Shown here: in pieces, positions 45,643-55,104 of the stretch | Numbering within the stretch: the first letter of the stretch is position 1 | Layout of the letters: every line of letters starts with the position of its first letter | Source: Vibrio algarum | GTDB taxonomy: Bacteria; Pseudomonadota; Gammaproteobacteria; Enterobacterales; Vibrionaceae | Length of the DNA: 64,000 bases | Assembly (NCBI RefSeq): GCF_028204155.1 | Contig: NZ_JAQLOI010000001.1 | Coordinates: 3,038,001-3,102,000 of the forward strand | Direction: 5' to 3' | Notes under the pieces: generated by a model | The model's input: the letters and a program-made list of their open reading frames with translations, nothing else | What the model was told of the DNA's origin: nothing | The model's database searches: none | Translations under genes and position numbers: made by a program

Positions 45643-46560
45643 ATGTGGTTTAAAAATTGTCTGGTATATCGCTTCAACCGTGATATTGAATTTGATGTAG
45701 AGCAGTTAGAGAAGCAACTAGAAGAGTTTCGCTTCACACCGTGCAGCAGCCAAGATAAAAGTAAATTTGGCTGGACCAATGTAATGGGTAAATTCGGTGA
45801 CATGCTTACTCATGTATCAGAGAACCGTATTCTTATCTGTGCAAAAAAAGAAGATAAAATGCTTCCCGCTTCTGTTATCAATGAATCGATGGCAGAAAAA
45901 GTAGAGGCAATGGAACTAGAAGAGGGGCGACCCCTTAAGAAAAAAGAAAAAGATAATATCAAAGAAGATATTGTTGTTGACCTACTCCCGCGAGCGTTCA
46001 GCAAAAGTCAGTTTACTAATGTTTTAATTCTACCGAATGAACAGTTAATCGTTGTTGATGCAAGTAGCTTCAACAAAGCAGAAGACGTATTAGCCCTACT
46101 ACGTAAGAGTATAGGTAGCCTACCCGTTGTCCCTGCTATTCCAGAGCAACCAATTGAAAACTTAATGACCGAATGGGTAAAAACAGGCGATACCCCGCAA
46201 GGCATCACCATGCTAGATGAGGCAGAATTACAATCTCTTCAAGAAGATGGCGGCATCATTCGATGTAAAAAATTGGAACTCAGTTCGGAAGAGATCATCA
46301 ACCACATTCAAGCTAATAAAATCGTAACTAAGTTGGCTTTAAACTGGCAGGAGCATATCGATTTCGTTTTAGCTGATGATTGCAGTATCAAGCGTTTAAA
46401 ATTTAATGAAGAACTAAAAGATCAAAATGAAGATATACCAAGAGAAGACCGTGCAGCACGATTTGATGCTGACTTCTCTTTGATGAGTTCCGAATTAGCA
46501 AGCTTCTTACCTAATCTTTATAAAGAGTTAGGTGGGCTAGCAAATAATACTACGTCATAG
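45643..46560 (+). CDS. rdgC: Recombination-associated protein RdgC
   Basis: A ring-forming DNA-binding protein that limits RecA activity at replication forks. It starts MWFKNCLVYRFNRDIEF, and about 305 residues is the usual length. An ATG two codons earlier (45637) is also possible. A hairpin terminator follows about 100 bases downstream. It is divergent from phoB across a region with Pho-box-like repeats. Confidence 0.94.
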   Translation: MWFKNCLVYRFNRDIEFDVEQLEKQLEEFRFTPCSSQDKSKFGWTNVMGKFGDMLTHVSENRILICAKKEDKMLPASVINESMAEKVEAMELEEGRPLKKKEKDNIKEDIVVDLLPRAFSKSQFTNVLILPNEQLIVVDASSFNKAEDVLALLRKSIGSLPVVPAIPEQPIENLMTEWVKTGDTPQGITMLDEAELQSLQEDGGIIRCKKLELSSEEIINHIQANKIVTKLALNWQEHIDFVLADDCSIKRLKFNEELKDQNEDIPREDRAARFDADFSLMSSELASFLPNLYKELGGLANNTTS

Positions 46561-46660
46561 TTTTAGCGTGACATTATGGTCACATAAAGACGCTGATGTT
46601 TGCCATTTTGTCTGCTAATTTTTTCATTTCCTTGAAAAATGAACTTTTGACCTTATTCAA

Positions 46661-46684
46661 TCCCCACTCTCGTGGGGATTTTTG
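46661..46684 (+). terminator. Terminator after rdgC
   Basis: The hairpin ATCCCCAC-TCTC-GTGGGGAT is followed by TTTTTG. The stem is almost the same as the palindrome at 18257-18275, so it may derive from the same dispersed element. Confidence 0.78.
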
Positions 46685-46836
46685 AAAACGCTTAGCGACC
46701 TTTTCGCATTTGTTCTGTCCATATTTAAAACCTACCCTCTAGGATTTTACTCACTTTTCGCGTAATATTCGCGCTCCCAATTATTGTGCTATTTAGTAGT
46801 GCAATTCTGACTTGTAATCAGACTAGAGAATTAAAT

Positions 46837-48195
46837 ATGTTTAAACCAGAATTACTGTCTCCTGCTGGCAGTTTAAAGAACATGCGTTATGCATTCGCCT
46901 ATGGTGCTGATGCAGTGTACGCAGGACAACCACGCTATAGCCTTCGTGTTCGCAATAACGAATTCAATCATGAGAACCTAAAAATCGGTATTAATGAGGC
47001 TCATGCACAGGGTAAAAAGCTCTATGTGGTATGCAATATTCAACCTCATAACTCAAAGCTAAAAACTTTCATTCGAGATTTGAAGCCGGTTGTTGAGATG
47101 GGTCCTGATGCATTAATAATGTCTGATCCTGGTTTAATCATGATGGTTCGGGAATCCTTTCCAGATATCGCTATTCACTTATCGGTGCAAGCGAATGCCG
47201 TAAACTGGGCTACCGTTAAGTTTTGGTCTAGCCAAGGCGTTGAAAGAGTTATTCTTTCAAGAGAACTTTCTCTAGAAGAAATTGAAGAAATTCGCGAACA
47301 CTGCCCAGAAACCGAGCTAGAAATTTTTGTCCACGGCGCACTTTGTATGGCGTACTCTGGCCGTTGCTTACTCTCTGGTTACATCAATAAACGAGATCCT
47401 AACCAGGGTACTTGTACTAATGCTTGTCGTTGGGAGTACAACGTAGAAAAAGCAGAAGAGAACGATTCAGGACAGATCGTTGAAATCCAAGAAGTATCTG
47501 AGCGTCCAGATAACACTTTGGGGCTTGGTAAACCAATAGACGATGTTGTTCTACTTTCAGAAAGTAATCGCCCTGAAGAAAAAATGGCCGCATTTGAAGA
47601 TGAACACGGCACATACATCATGAACTCAAAAGACCTGCGTGCCGTCCAGCATGTGGAGCGCTTGACCAAAATGGGCGTACATTCTCTTAAGATAGAAGGA
47701 CGTACTAAGTCTTTTTACTACTGCGCTCGCACTGCTCAGGTTTATCGTAAGGCTATAGACGATGCTATCGAAGGAAAACCTTTTGATGCAAACCTTTTAG
47801 GCACACTGGAAAACCTCGCTCATCGTGGTTATACGGAAGGCTTCTTACGTCGCCATACTCACGATACCTATCAGAACTACGAGTACGGTTATTCTATTTC
47901 AGATACACAACAATTTGTTGGTGAATTCACAGGCAAACGCCGCGGTGAGCTAGCTGAAGTTGAAGTTAAAAATAAATTTTTGGTAGGTGATCGATTAGAG
48001 TTAATGACACCAAATGGAAACGTTAACTTTACACTTGAGATCATGGAAAACCGGAAATCTGAATCCATTGAAGATGCAAAAGGCAATGGACATTTTGTTT
48101 TCATCCCTGTACCTGAAGATCTAGACCTAGAATATGCACTGCTAATGAGAAATTTTAGCAATGGCGGCGATACAAGAAACCCTAACGGCAAGTAA
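46837..48195 (+). CDS. trhP: U32 family tRNA hydroxylation protein TrhP (YegQ)
   Basis: A U32-peptidase-family protein that acts in prephenate-dependent formation of 5-hydroxyuridine at tRNA wobble position 34. The start MFKPELLSPAGSLKNMRYAF gives 452 residues. The family signature VHGALCMAYSGRCLLSGYI and the cysteines of GTCTNACRWEY are present, probable Fe-S ligands. The longer open frame begins at 46786 but lacks family support. Confidence 0.92.
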   Translation: MFKPELLSPAGSLKNMRYAFAYGADAVYAGQPRYSLRVRNNEFNHENLKIGINEAHAQGKKLYVVCNIQPHNSKLKTFIRDLKPVVEMGPDALIMSDPGLIMMVRESFPDIAIHLSVQANAVNWATVKFWSSQGVERVILSRELSLEEIEEIREHCPETELEIFVHGALCMAYSGRCLLSGYINKRDPNQGTCTNACRWEYNVEKAEENDSGQIVEIQEVSERPDNTLGLGKPIDDVVLLSESNRPEEKMAAFEDEHGTYIMNSKDLRAVQHVERLTKMGVHSLKIEGRTKSFYYCARTAQVYRKAIDDAIEGKPFDANLLGTLENLAHRGYTEGFLRRHTHDTYQNYEYGYSISDTQQFVGEFTGKRRGELAEVEVKNKFLVGDRLELMTPNGNVNFTLEIMENRKSESIEDAKGNGHFVFIPVPEDLDLEYALLMRNFSNGGDTRNPNGK

Positions 48196-48219
48196 TTTTA
48201 TGTAAACGTTATCACGAAG

Positions 48220-48252
48220 TAAGGCTTGTTTTTTGATAAGCCTTATTGTTTT
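48220..48252 (+). terminator. Terminator after trhP
   Basis: TAAGGCTT / AAGCCTTA form an 8-base-pair stem around a 10-base loop, followed by TTGTTTT, 25 bases after the stop codon. Confidence 0.8.
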
Positions 48253-48382
48253 GGTGAATATCCGAAATTTTTTGTTGTCATCTGGTTATGAATTATGCAT
48301 ATTAATAACCATGTCAACTACGTGACAGCTTTCTTTTAAATGGATTTAATCAAATTTAAACTAGAAACTGTAAATCTAAATT

Positions 48383-48616
48383 ATGAATAATATCTACAAA
48401 ATCGAAACGTATTGTGAAGCAAGTAAAGATCAACTGGCTGATTTAATTATCAAATCTGGCAGTCAGTGTATCATTCGCGGCTGGGCTCTGATTACCGATC
48501 ATGTATTTAATGAATCAGAGACCAAAAAAGCACTGCACCTTGTGGCTCGTATAACAGATAGCTTAACCGATGATGACCTATATTCATGGTCCGCTGCGAG
48601 TAAGCAAGCAGCCTAA
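48383..48616 (+). CDS. Uncharacterised 77-residue protein
   Basis: A small soluble protein (MNNIYKIETYCEASKDQLAD...) with no signal peptide, membrane helix or recognised motif. Composition is normal for a real gene and it ends cleanly before a 140-base gap. The upstream region is AT-rich and no strong ribosome site is seen. Neighbours are trhP and a ferredoxin; I cannot assign a function. Confidence 0.55.
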   Translation: MNNIYKIETYCEASKDQLADLIIKSGSQCIIRGWALITDHVFNESETKKALHLVARITDSLTDDDLYSWSAASKQAA

Positions 48617-48758
48617 ATAATTCCCTGTGTACTACCTATTTTTCGCCTACCACGCCTGTGGTACACTTCCTGCCACTCTAAATTTAGGCTCCGATGCGCT
48701 TGCTTGCCCTGCATAGGGACTTCGTTAGGCGTATGTATCGCTACCAAGGTAATTATTA

Positions 48759-49013
48759 ATGGCTTTGTTAATTCAAGACACTTGCATCAACTGTGATATG
48801 TGTGAACCCGAGTGCCCTAATTCGGCTATTTCTATGGGTGACGAGATTTATGAGATTGATCCAGACCTTTGTACAGAATGCAAAGGTCATTATGATACGC
48901 CAACCTGTCAATCTGTTTGCCCTATCACAAAATGTATCATCACTGATCCTATGCACATAGAAAGTGAAGGGGAACTTTTAGAAAAATTCGTTATCATTCA
49001 GGGCCTGGCTTAA
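48759..49013 (+). CDS. YfhL-type 2[4Fe-4S] ferredoxin
   Basis: An 84-residue ferredoxin with motif one CINCDMCEPECP and a second, widely spaced CTECKGHYDTPTCQSVCP. This arrangement, with an insertion between the second-motif cysteines, is that of the YfhL/Allochromatium-type ferredoxins. Its stop codon directly abuts that of the convergent kinase gene. Partner enzymes are not known; TrhP or other tRNA-modifying enzymes nearby are a guess. Confidence 0.92.
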   Translation: MALLIQDTCINCDMCEPECPNSAISMGDEIYEIDPDLCTECKGHYDTPTCQSVCPITKCIITDPMHIESEGELLEKFVIIQGLA

Positions 49014-50276
49014 TTAAAAAGTAATTCTTGCCTCACAACCACCATCAGCGAGATTTTCTAATACGAACTCCCACGAGAAACGACGACACAAGTGATCAAC
49101 GATAAGTAACCCCATTCCATGTCCTTGTTCGTCATAGCTCTCAGTTAACCCATTACCTTCATCTCGAACAGACAGTTTTTGCTCTGTCATATTAATACTA
49201 ATTTTACCTTTATTTGTTGCTGCTATGGCATTTCGGATAAGATTCCCGACCACCATATTAAGTACAGCGTCACTCGCTTTGATCTGTGGGCTACCTTGGA
49301 TATTGACAGATAGGTCAAGCTGCTTTTCAATCGCTTGAGCTGAGTTTTGCTCTACTATTTTCTGGATTTCCTCTGCTTCTAGAAAACGTACTGGTGCTTC
49401 ATCGCGGCTTCTTTCGTAACGAACTAAGCTAAGCAAAGCATCAACCATAGTACTCATCTGATAGGTAGCATCACTAATACGGGTAATTTGTCTTTCTTGA
49501 AATTCATTTTTTTCAGTTCGAGATAATAATTTGGTAGAACCTTGCATCACAGTTAATGGGGTTCTGAGTTCGTGACTAGCGTAACGAGCGAACGCCTGTT
49601 CTCTCTGAATGAGTGATTTTATTTCAGAACGATAACTATTAAGCTCATTCGTTAGCATTTGAAATTCTATAGCTGAGCTATCCGATACTGCGAACTCCTG
49701 ACTAATATCACCTCGTCTTGTTTCCAATTGTTGTGTTAACTGGTTAATCGGCTCGATCAACCGTTGAGAAAGCTTGTAGAGCAACGCACCAAAGGAGAGC
49801 ATCAATAAAGCTATCCAAACTAATACCTTTGAAATAGCATGCCCCCTTTCTTCTACCGTAAACTCCACTTGATCTATCTCCGACTCGAGAAGAATAGGGA
49901 GAGATACACCTTTATCAGTATAACTGCTTAAATAGAGCATTCGAGAATAAGAACTGTCTTTAGTTTCACCTAAATAGTAATTTTTTCCTTCGATATATTT
50001 TGTAAGATCCGGAGGTACTAGAGAAAGATCATTGTACGCGACGGTCAATATATCCAACCTGATTTTGCCTTTTTCTCCTGATAAGAACCGTTCTATGGCT
50101 AAATCTCTATCAAAAAGTATTCGTCTTTCACCAACACGATCCTCAGACCACTCTAATGCCACACTAAAAATGGCATAGCAGAAAAAACCAACAGTGATAG
50201 ACACACCTACAAAGAACATCGCTAGGCGTCCAGCCATACTTTGGGTACTAATAAAAAGCTTTTTTTCACTATCCAC
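49014..50276 (-). CDS. Sensor histidine kinase next to an LPS-type glycosylation operon
   Basis: A membrane histidine kinase of about 420 residues. Helix one lies around residues 18-40 and helix two around 145-165, with a periplasmic sensor between them. A HAMP-like linker is followed by YASHELRTPLTVMQGSTKLL with the phosphorylated histidine, then an ATPase domain with NLIRNAIAAT, VRDEGNGL and GHGMGLLIVDHL. The GTG at 50276 overlaps the end of the regulator gene, giving coupling. The signal is unknown; its neighbours suggest envelope stress or cationic peptides. Confidence 0.88.
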   Translation of the reverse strand: MDSEKKLFISTQSMAGRLAMFFVGVSITVGFFCYAIFSVALEWSEDRVGERRILFDRDLAIERFLSGEKGKIRLDILTVAYNDLSLVPPDLTKYIEGKNYYLGETKDSSYSRMLYLSSYTDKGVSLPILLESEIDQVEFTVEERGHAISKVLVWIALLMLSFGALLYKLSQRLIEPINQLTQQLETRRGDISQEFAVSDSSAIEFQMLTNELNSYRSEIKSLIQREQAFARYASHELRTPLTVMQGSTKLLSRTEKNEFQERQITRISDATYQMSTMVDALLSLVRYERSRDEAPVRFLEAEEIQKIVEQNSAQAIEKQLDLSVNIQGSPQIKASDAVLNMVVGNLIRNAIAATNKGKISINMTEQKLSVRDEGNGLTESYDEQGHGMGLLIVDHLCRRFSWEFVLENLADGGCEARITF

Positions 50277-50943
50277 TCTCCAACCTAAAGCCAACCTTAG
50301 GTACTGTAATCAAGAGCGCCGTTTCAAACGGTTTATCTAGTTGATTTCTAAGCTGATAGATATGACTCCGCAATACATCATTATTAGGTTCATCTTCTTG
50401 CCAGAGTTGGTAGGCAATTTGGTTGCGTGTTACTACTTCGGGTGCTTTTAAACAGAGCAACTCTAAAATTGTATAGGTGGTAGGGTTAAGTGCTAAAAGT
50501 TTATCGTCTCGAAAGGCTCGGTGAGTTTTTTGGTCAATGGTCACCTTTCCGTAGGTAAGCTTACTACTGGCAACCTTGCCTTTGTAGCGTCGTAAAAGTG
50601 CTTCCATTCGAGCGTTTAAAATATCAAGGTCAAATGGTTTGGTAAGATAATCATCAGCTCCATGTTGGAAGCCTTTTAACTGATCATCTCTACTATCTAG
50701 CGCGGTAAGCATAAGTATTGGTGTATTTCTTCCTGCTTCTCGCAGTTTATTGCAAACCGTTAAACCATCCATACGTGGCAGCATTAAATCGAGCAAGATA
50801 ATGTCAAAATCATTCTCCTGAGCAAGTTTTAAACCTAGCTCCCCGTTATCGGCATAATCCAGCTCCATCTCCATGCTTTCAAAGTAGTCAAAAAGCATAC
50901 CTGCAATTTCACGATTATCTTCAACCAGTAAAACTCTCTTCAT
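50269..50943 (-). CDS. OmpR-family response regulator
   Basis: A two-domain regulator of 224 residues. The receiver has LLVEDNREIAGML and the phosphorylated aspartate in DIILLDLMLPRMDGL; the C-terminal winged helix includes NDVLRSHIYQLRNQLDKPFE. It overlaps the kinase gene by 8 bases and is divergent from the glycosylation operon 125 bases away, which it may control. Confidence 0.9.
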   Translation of the reverse strand: MKRVLLVEDNREIAGMLFDYFESMEMELDYADNGELGLKLAQENDFDIILLDLMLPRMDGLTVCNKLREAGRNTPILMLTALDSRDDQLKGFQHGADDYLTKPFDLDILNARMEALLRRYKGKVASSKLTYGKVTIDQKTHRAFRDDKLLALNPTTYTILELLCLKAPEVVTRNQIAYQLWQEDEPNNDVLRSHIYQLRNQLDKPFETALLITVPKVGFRLESG

Positions 50944-51067
50944 CTTATTTCACCTTATTACCATGAAGACAGGATCGCCTATTTGATGTGAAAAATATGT
51001 CGACAACATCTCTTTCACACTACGTATTTTATATTGCTTGCTGTTGTTTACTATAGAGCGGTTAATC

Positions 51068-52093
51068 ATGAACACATCTTCGATTCGTACTATCAGGCGA
51101 GCCAAAATAACCCAGAAAACAGACGCAAACGTCACGCTATCTGTCATCGTACCATTTTATAACGAGCAAGACGTACTCCCAAAGTTCCACCGCCGTCTGA
51201 CCGCTACATTAGATGATTTGCTCCTTCAAAGTGAAATTATCTACATTGATGATGGCAGTACAGATAAGAGTCGGAGCATAGTTGAATCTTTTTCACTCAG
51301 TTCTAGTTTAGTTCGTTGTATTTCTTTAAGCCGAAATTTTGGTAAGGAATCGGCCATGAGTGCAGGACTAAAGTACAGCCAAGGTGAAGCGATTATTGTG
51401 ATTGATGCTGATTTACAAGATCCGCCCGAACTCATTCCAAACCTAATCGACAAGTGGCTTGAAGGTTATGACATTGTCAACATGCGGCGCAGCGATCGTT
51501 TAGGTGAAAGTTGGTTAAAACGTTTCTCTGCTGCTTGTTTCTATAAACTATTGAACAGTATTGCAAAACTGGAAGTGCCCGAAAACGTAGGTGATTTTCG
51601 CTTACTAAACCGAGAAGTTGTCGATCATATCAATCAACTTCCGGAGCGAAATCGCTACATGAAAGGTATTTTTTCATGGCCCGGATTTAAACAGACAAGT
51701 ATTTCATTCCAACGTGACGCTCGTTTCTGCGGTGAAACCAAATGGAATTATTTAAAACTACTAGGGTTAGCAGTAGATGGAATTACTTCTTTTTCTATTC
51801 GGCCATTACGCATAGCAACCATTGCAGGTGCTTTAACCGCTTTGTCCGCTTTCATTTATGGTTCCTTCATCGTTATAAAAACAGTTTTTATTGGTGACCC
51901 TGTTTCCGGTTATCCATCGATTATGGTTATTCAACTTGCACTTGGAGGTATTCAATTACTCTGTATCGGGTTAATGGGTGAGTACATTGGGAGAATATTT
52001 ATCGAAACGAAACAGAGGCCTCTCTACTTGATCCAATCCATTCATGAACAACCAACAAAAAAACAAATCGTAAAACTAGGACACACTGCGTGA
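51068..52093 (+). CDS. GtrB/ArnC-like polyprenyl-phosphate glycosyltransferase
   Basis: A family-2 glycosyltransferase (341 residues) that should load a sugar onto undecaprenyl phosphate at the inner face of the membrane. The catalytic N-terminal domain contains VIVPFYNEQDVLPKF, IYIDDGSTDKS and VIDADLQDPPELIPNL; two membrane helices lie near residues 235-265 and 275-305. The ATG at 51068 is chosen; the frame is open from 51038. Its stop overlaps the GTG start of the next gene. Confidence 0.88.
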   Translation: MNTSSIRTIRRAKITQKTDANVTLSVIVPFYNEQDVLPKFHRRLTATLDDLLLQSEIIYIDDGSTDKSRSIVESFSLSSSLVRCISLSRNFGKESAMSAGLKYSQGEAIIVIDADLQDPPELIPNLIDKWLEGYDIVNMRRSDRLGESWLKRFSAACFYKLLNSIAKLEVPENVGDFRLLNREVVDHINQLPERNRYMKGIFSWPGFKQTSISFQRDARFCGETKWNYLKLLGLAVDGITSFSIRPLRIATIAGALTALSAFIYGSFIVIKTVFIGDPVSGYPSIMVIQLALGGIQLLCIGLMGEYIGRIFIETKQRPLYLIQSIHEQPTKKQIVKLGHTA

Positions 52094-53507
52094 ATATCAA
52101 CAAACATCACTTATGGCTACTCTTCGGCTTTGCGCTTCTTCTACGCCTTGTTTCTTTAGCAACCTACCCATTAATGGATACCACTGAAGCCCGTTATGGC
52201 GAAATGGCTCGATTAATGGTTGAAACTGGAAACTGGCTTACTCCTCAATTTGATTATGGTGTACCGTTTTGGGGTAAACCCCTCTTTTCACATGGATGAG
52301 TGCTTTAGGGATAAAGATATTTGGTTTAAGCGAGTTCTCAGTCCGCTTTCCTCATTGGTTAGCTGGTATATTCACCATCATTTTGATTGCACTCTTTGCA
52401 AAAAAATCCGGCATAAATGCACTAGTCGCCAGTACAGTAATTGCTACTTGCGGTATTTTTTCGATAGCAGCTGGCGCGGTGATGACCGATATGGCATTGA
52501 CGCTTTCAATAACCATGACCATGCTTGGGTTTTACTATTGCTGGTTAGCAAACACGGATAAAGCAAAACGATGGGGGTATCTATTTTTCTTCGGACTTGC
52601 TTGTGGGTTATTGGCAAAGGGACCAGTTGCTCTAATAATAACCGGAATCGCAGTTTTCCATTGGTTAGCATTGCAGCATGGGATTATCGGAGCCTTTACT
52701 GAGTTTAATCGTCGCTTTCCTACAGTAACTGGCATAGCCCTTATGCTATCAATCTCGTTACCTTGGTATATTTTAGCGGAGATGGCTACACCTGGATTTC
52801 TTGATTACTTTATCGTTGGCGAACACTTCAAGCGTTTTTTTGTGAGTGGCTGGGAAGGTGACTTATACGGTTCTGCTCACGATGAACCTAGAGGGATGAT
52901 CTGGTTATTCTGGCTACAATCAGCCCTTCCGTGGTCAATCGTATTACCCATTTTGTTCTGGGTACGCAGAAGACAAGACCGCCAAATTAATGCTGCTCAC
53001 AAAGGCTTAACTAGCTTCCTATTCATGTGGTTATTATCCCCACTCGTTTTGTTTACCATGGCTGGTAATATACTGCCGGCATACGTTCTACCAGGCATTC
53101 CTGCTTTAGGGTTACTGGTAGCTTCACTCGTCAACAAAAAAGATTTCAGGTGGTTGTCTGGCACTGCTTGTATCTTGCCAGCGTTATTGATGATAGCAAT
53201 ATTAGTATTAAATTTAGGGAAAGCTGACGAAAAAAGCGACCGTATTATTTTTAGTAAGATCACTAGAAACGAGCCTGTTTTCTATGTCGGCAATCGTCCC
53301 TTTTCTGGTCAGTTTTATAGTAACGGTAAAGCGAAGCTACTCAATTCAATTAACATGTTATCGGGGTTAAATATCTACTATTTAATTGGCAATGCCAGTG
53401 ATGTAGAACCTTTACTAGTTAAACATAACTTAAGTTGCGCGACTAACTTTATCGCAAAATCTCAGCGAGCTCTTTACTATTGCCAGGTGACCGATGAACA
53501 AAGTTAA
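52090..53507 (+). pseudogene. PMT/ArnT-like membrane glycosyltransferase, split by a one-base frameshift
   Basis: A membrane enzyme expected to move the sugar from the lipid carrier onto its acceptor at the periplasmic face. The N-terminal part (YPLMDTTEARYGEMARLMVE...) holds the acidic motif of the PMT/ArnT superfamily; about 10-12 helices follow. The frame breaks at four C near 52279-52282: one more C restores GKPPLFTWMSALG and gives 472 residues. Start is GTG overlapping the previous stop; the end overlaps the GtrA gene by 14 bases. It is probably a sequencing error because both halves are otherwise intact. Confidence 0.85.
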
Positions 53508-53883
53508 GTTAGTTAAGTTTGCTTTAGTTGGAGGTATCGGTTTTATTGCCGACACGACAATATTTATCTTACTTTACCAACTGATAGGGATAGATATATT
53601 ACAAGCAAGAGTTCTCGCATTTGTGGTTGCAGCAACCACAACTTGGTGTGGTAATCGTTGCTTTACTTTTTCTAATCGTCCCCTCAAAAACAGATTCGCA
53701 CAGTGGATAAAATTCGTTACCGTTGCCTGTATTTCTGCTTTACCTAACTTTCTAGTCTTCAAACTAGTAGCAAACCAAATAGGAAGCTATTTTTTAGGTG
53801 TCTATATTGCATTAGCGATAGGCGTATTAGTAGGCATGATGAGTAACTATTTGTTAAGTGAACGCTGGGTATTCGCCGAATAA
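53494..53883 (+). CDS. GtrA-family flippase-like protein
   Basis: A 129-residue protein with four predicted helices, the size and pattern of GtrA proteins thought to flip polyprenyl-linked sugars. It starts with KLVKFALVGGIGFIADTTIF and contains TTTWCGNRCFTFSNR, a typical GtrA segment, ending LLSERWVFAE. It completes the three-gene operon. Confidence 0.88.
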   Translation: MNKVKLVKFALVGGIGFIADTTIFILLYQLIGIDILQARVLAFVVAATTTWCGNRCFTFSNRPLKNRFAQWIKFVTVACISALPNFLVFKLVANQIGSYFLGVYIALAIGVLVGMMSNYLLSERWVFAE

Positions 53884-53891
53884 GTCATAAC

Positions 53892-53919
53892 TAGCCCTAA
53901 CGAAAAGACGTTGGGGCTA
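53892..53919. terminator. Bidirectional hairpin between GtrA and the PAS-GGDEF gene
   Basis: TAGCCCTAACG / CGTTGGGGCTA form a long stem with a 6-base loop between two convergent genes. T runs are weak. It reaches the stop codon of the GGDEF gene. Confidence 0.6.
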
Positions 53920-54900
53920 TGATGATCTAAGTACTATTCGGTTCTCGCTAGTAAGATTGACTTTGCTATTTTTTAGGCCACGACTATAAACGGTGACTTT
54001 ATTTCTACCAGTGACTTTGGAGTGGTACATCGCCTTGTCAGCCCTAGAGAGGACAAACTTGATGCTATCATCCGTTGTTCTCATCTGCGACACACCTATA
54101 CTCACTGTTACGTTAACGGAATAATCCTCAACTTCACACGAAGCAGATGAGATAGATTCTCTAATTCTTTCTGCAATCTCTAACGCTTTGTCTTCACCAG
54201 TATGCGCTAAAATAATAGCGAACTCTTCTCCACCAATTCGACCGAGGTAATCGACTTCGCGAACCTCTAGCTGACATAGTTTCGCGACATGCTTAATAAC
54301 TTCGTCACCAGATTGATGCCCTAATTGGTCATTTATAGCCTTGAATCGATCGATATCCAACATAAGGAAAGACACGTCCACATGATACCTTCTGAACTTT
54401 TTAAGTTCTTTTGCAAGATAAGACATGAACGCCCGCCTGTTCGACACCCCTGTCATCTCGTCCGTTTCAGACAGTTTTTTTAACTGCTTTTCTAAATAGT
54501 AGCGCTGGGTAATATTACGAGCCATCCAAACCACCGTTCGTTCACCGTTTTCTGTAATCGGTAGCGGTTTGATGGTGCCTTCAAACCATAATTCTTCTGG
54601 TGGCATAACTTCAGCAGGTAACTTGATCATATTTTGATTAGCGAAGTGGTACTTAACTACTTGAGTTGCGTTTTCTGCGAGCGCTTTAGTTATATAGGAT
54701 AGAAATTGCGCTGCCATTTCAGGAGGAGCGACATCGTTTAAAGAGTGACCAATAAATGGTTTACAATCAAATCCGGTCGCATTTTCCTCTCCTCCATACA
54801 CATCGATATATATACCTGATTCAGAGAAAATAAATACGTGGTCTGGAAGTGAGTCTAAAACCTTATAGTAGCGTTCTTTTAATCTATCGTTGCTATCCAT
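53917..54900 (-). CDS. PAS-GGDEF diguanylate cyclase
   Basis: A soluble protein of 327 residues. An N-terminal PAS domain (about 10-130, starting YKVLDSLPDHVFIFSESGIY) is followed by a PAC-like strand and a GGDEF domain (about 145-310). The active site reads GGEEF, preceded at the usual 5-residue distance by an inhibitory-site REVD motif. It should make c-di-GMP. It is 200 bases after the membrane GGDEF gene on the same strand. The PAS ligand is not evident. Confidence 0.9.
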   Translation of the reverse strand: MDSNDRLKERYYKVLDSLPDHVFIFSESGIYIDVYGGEENATGFDCKPFIGHSLNDVAPPEMAAQFLSYITKALAENATQVVKYHFANQNMIKLPAEVMPPEELWFEGTIKPLPITENGERTVVWMARNITQRYYLEKQLKKLSETDEMTGVSNRRAFMSYLAKELKKFRRYHVDVSFLMLDIDRFKAINDQLGHQSGDEVIKHVAKLCQLEVREVDYLGRIGGEEFAIILAHTGEDKALEIAERIRESISSASCEVEDYSVNVTVSIGVSQMRTTDDSIKFVLSRADKAMYHSKVTGRNKVTVYSRGLKNSKVNLTSENRIVLRSS

Positions 54901-55104
54901 GCGTCTACAACTGCTTAGAAGTCATCTTATCAGTATACATGAGGATTACATCAAAAATGCAATAGTGTGCACAACACTAGACAGCGACTCAATAAAATAT
55001 TTAAAGAGTTATCGGCAAAGATCATTCTAATATCTCCCACACTTTGATTGGAACGAACAGGTATTCGCGTCAGGTAATGGTGTTCGCTATTATTCAGCTC
55101 AAAT

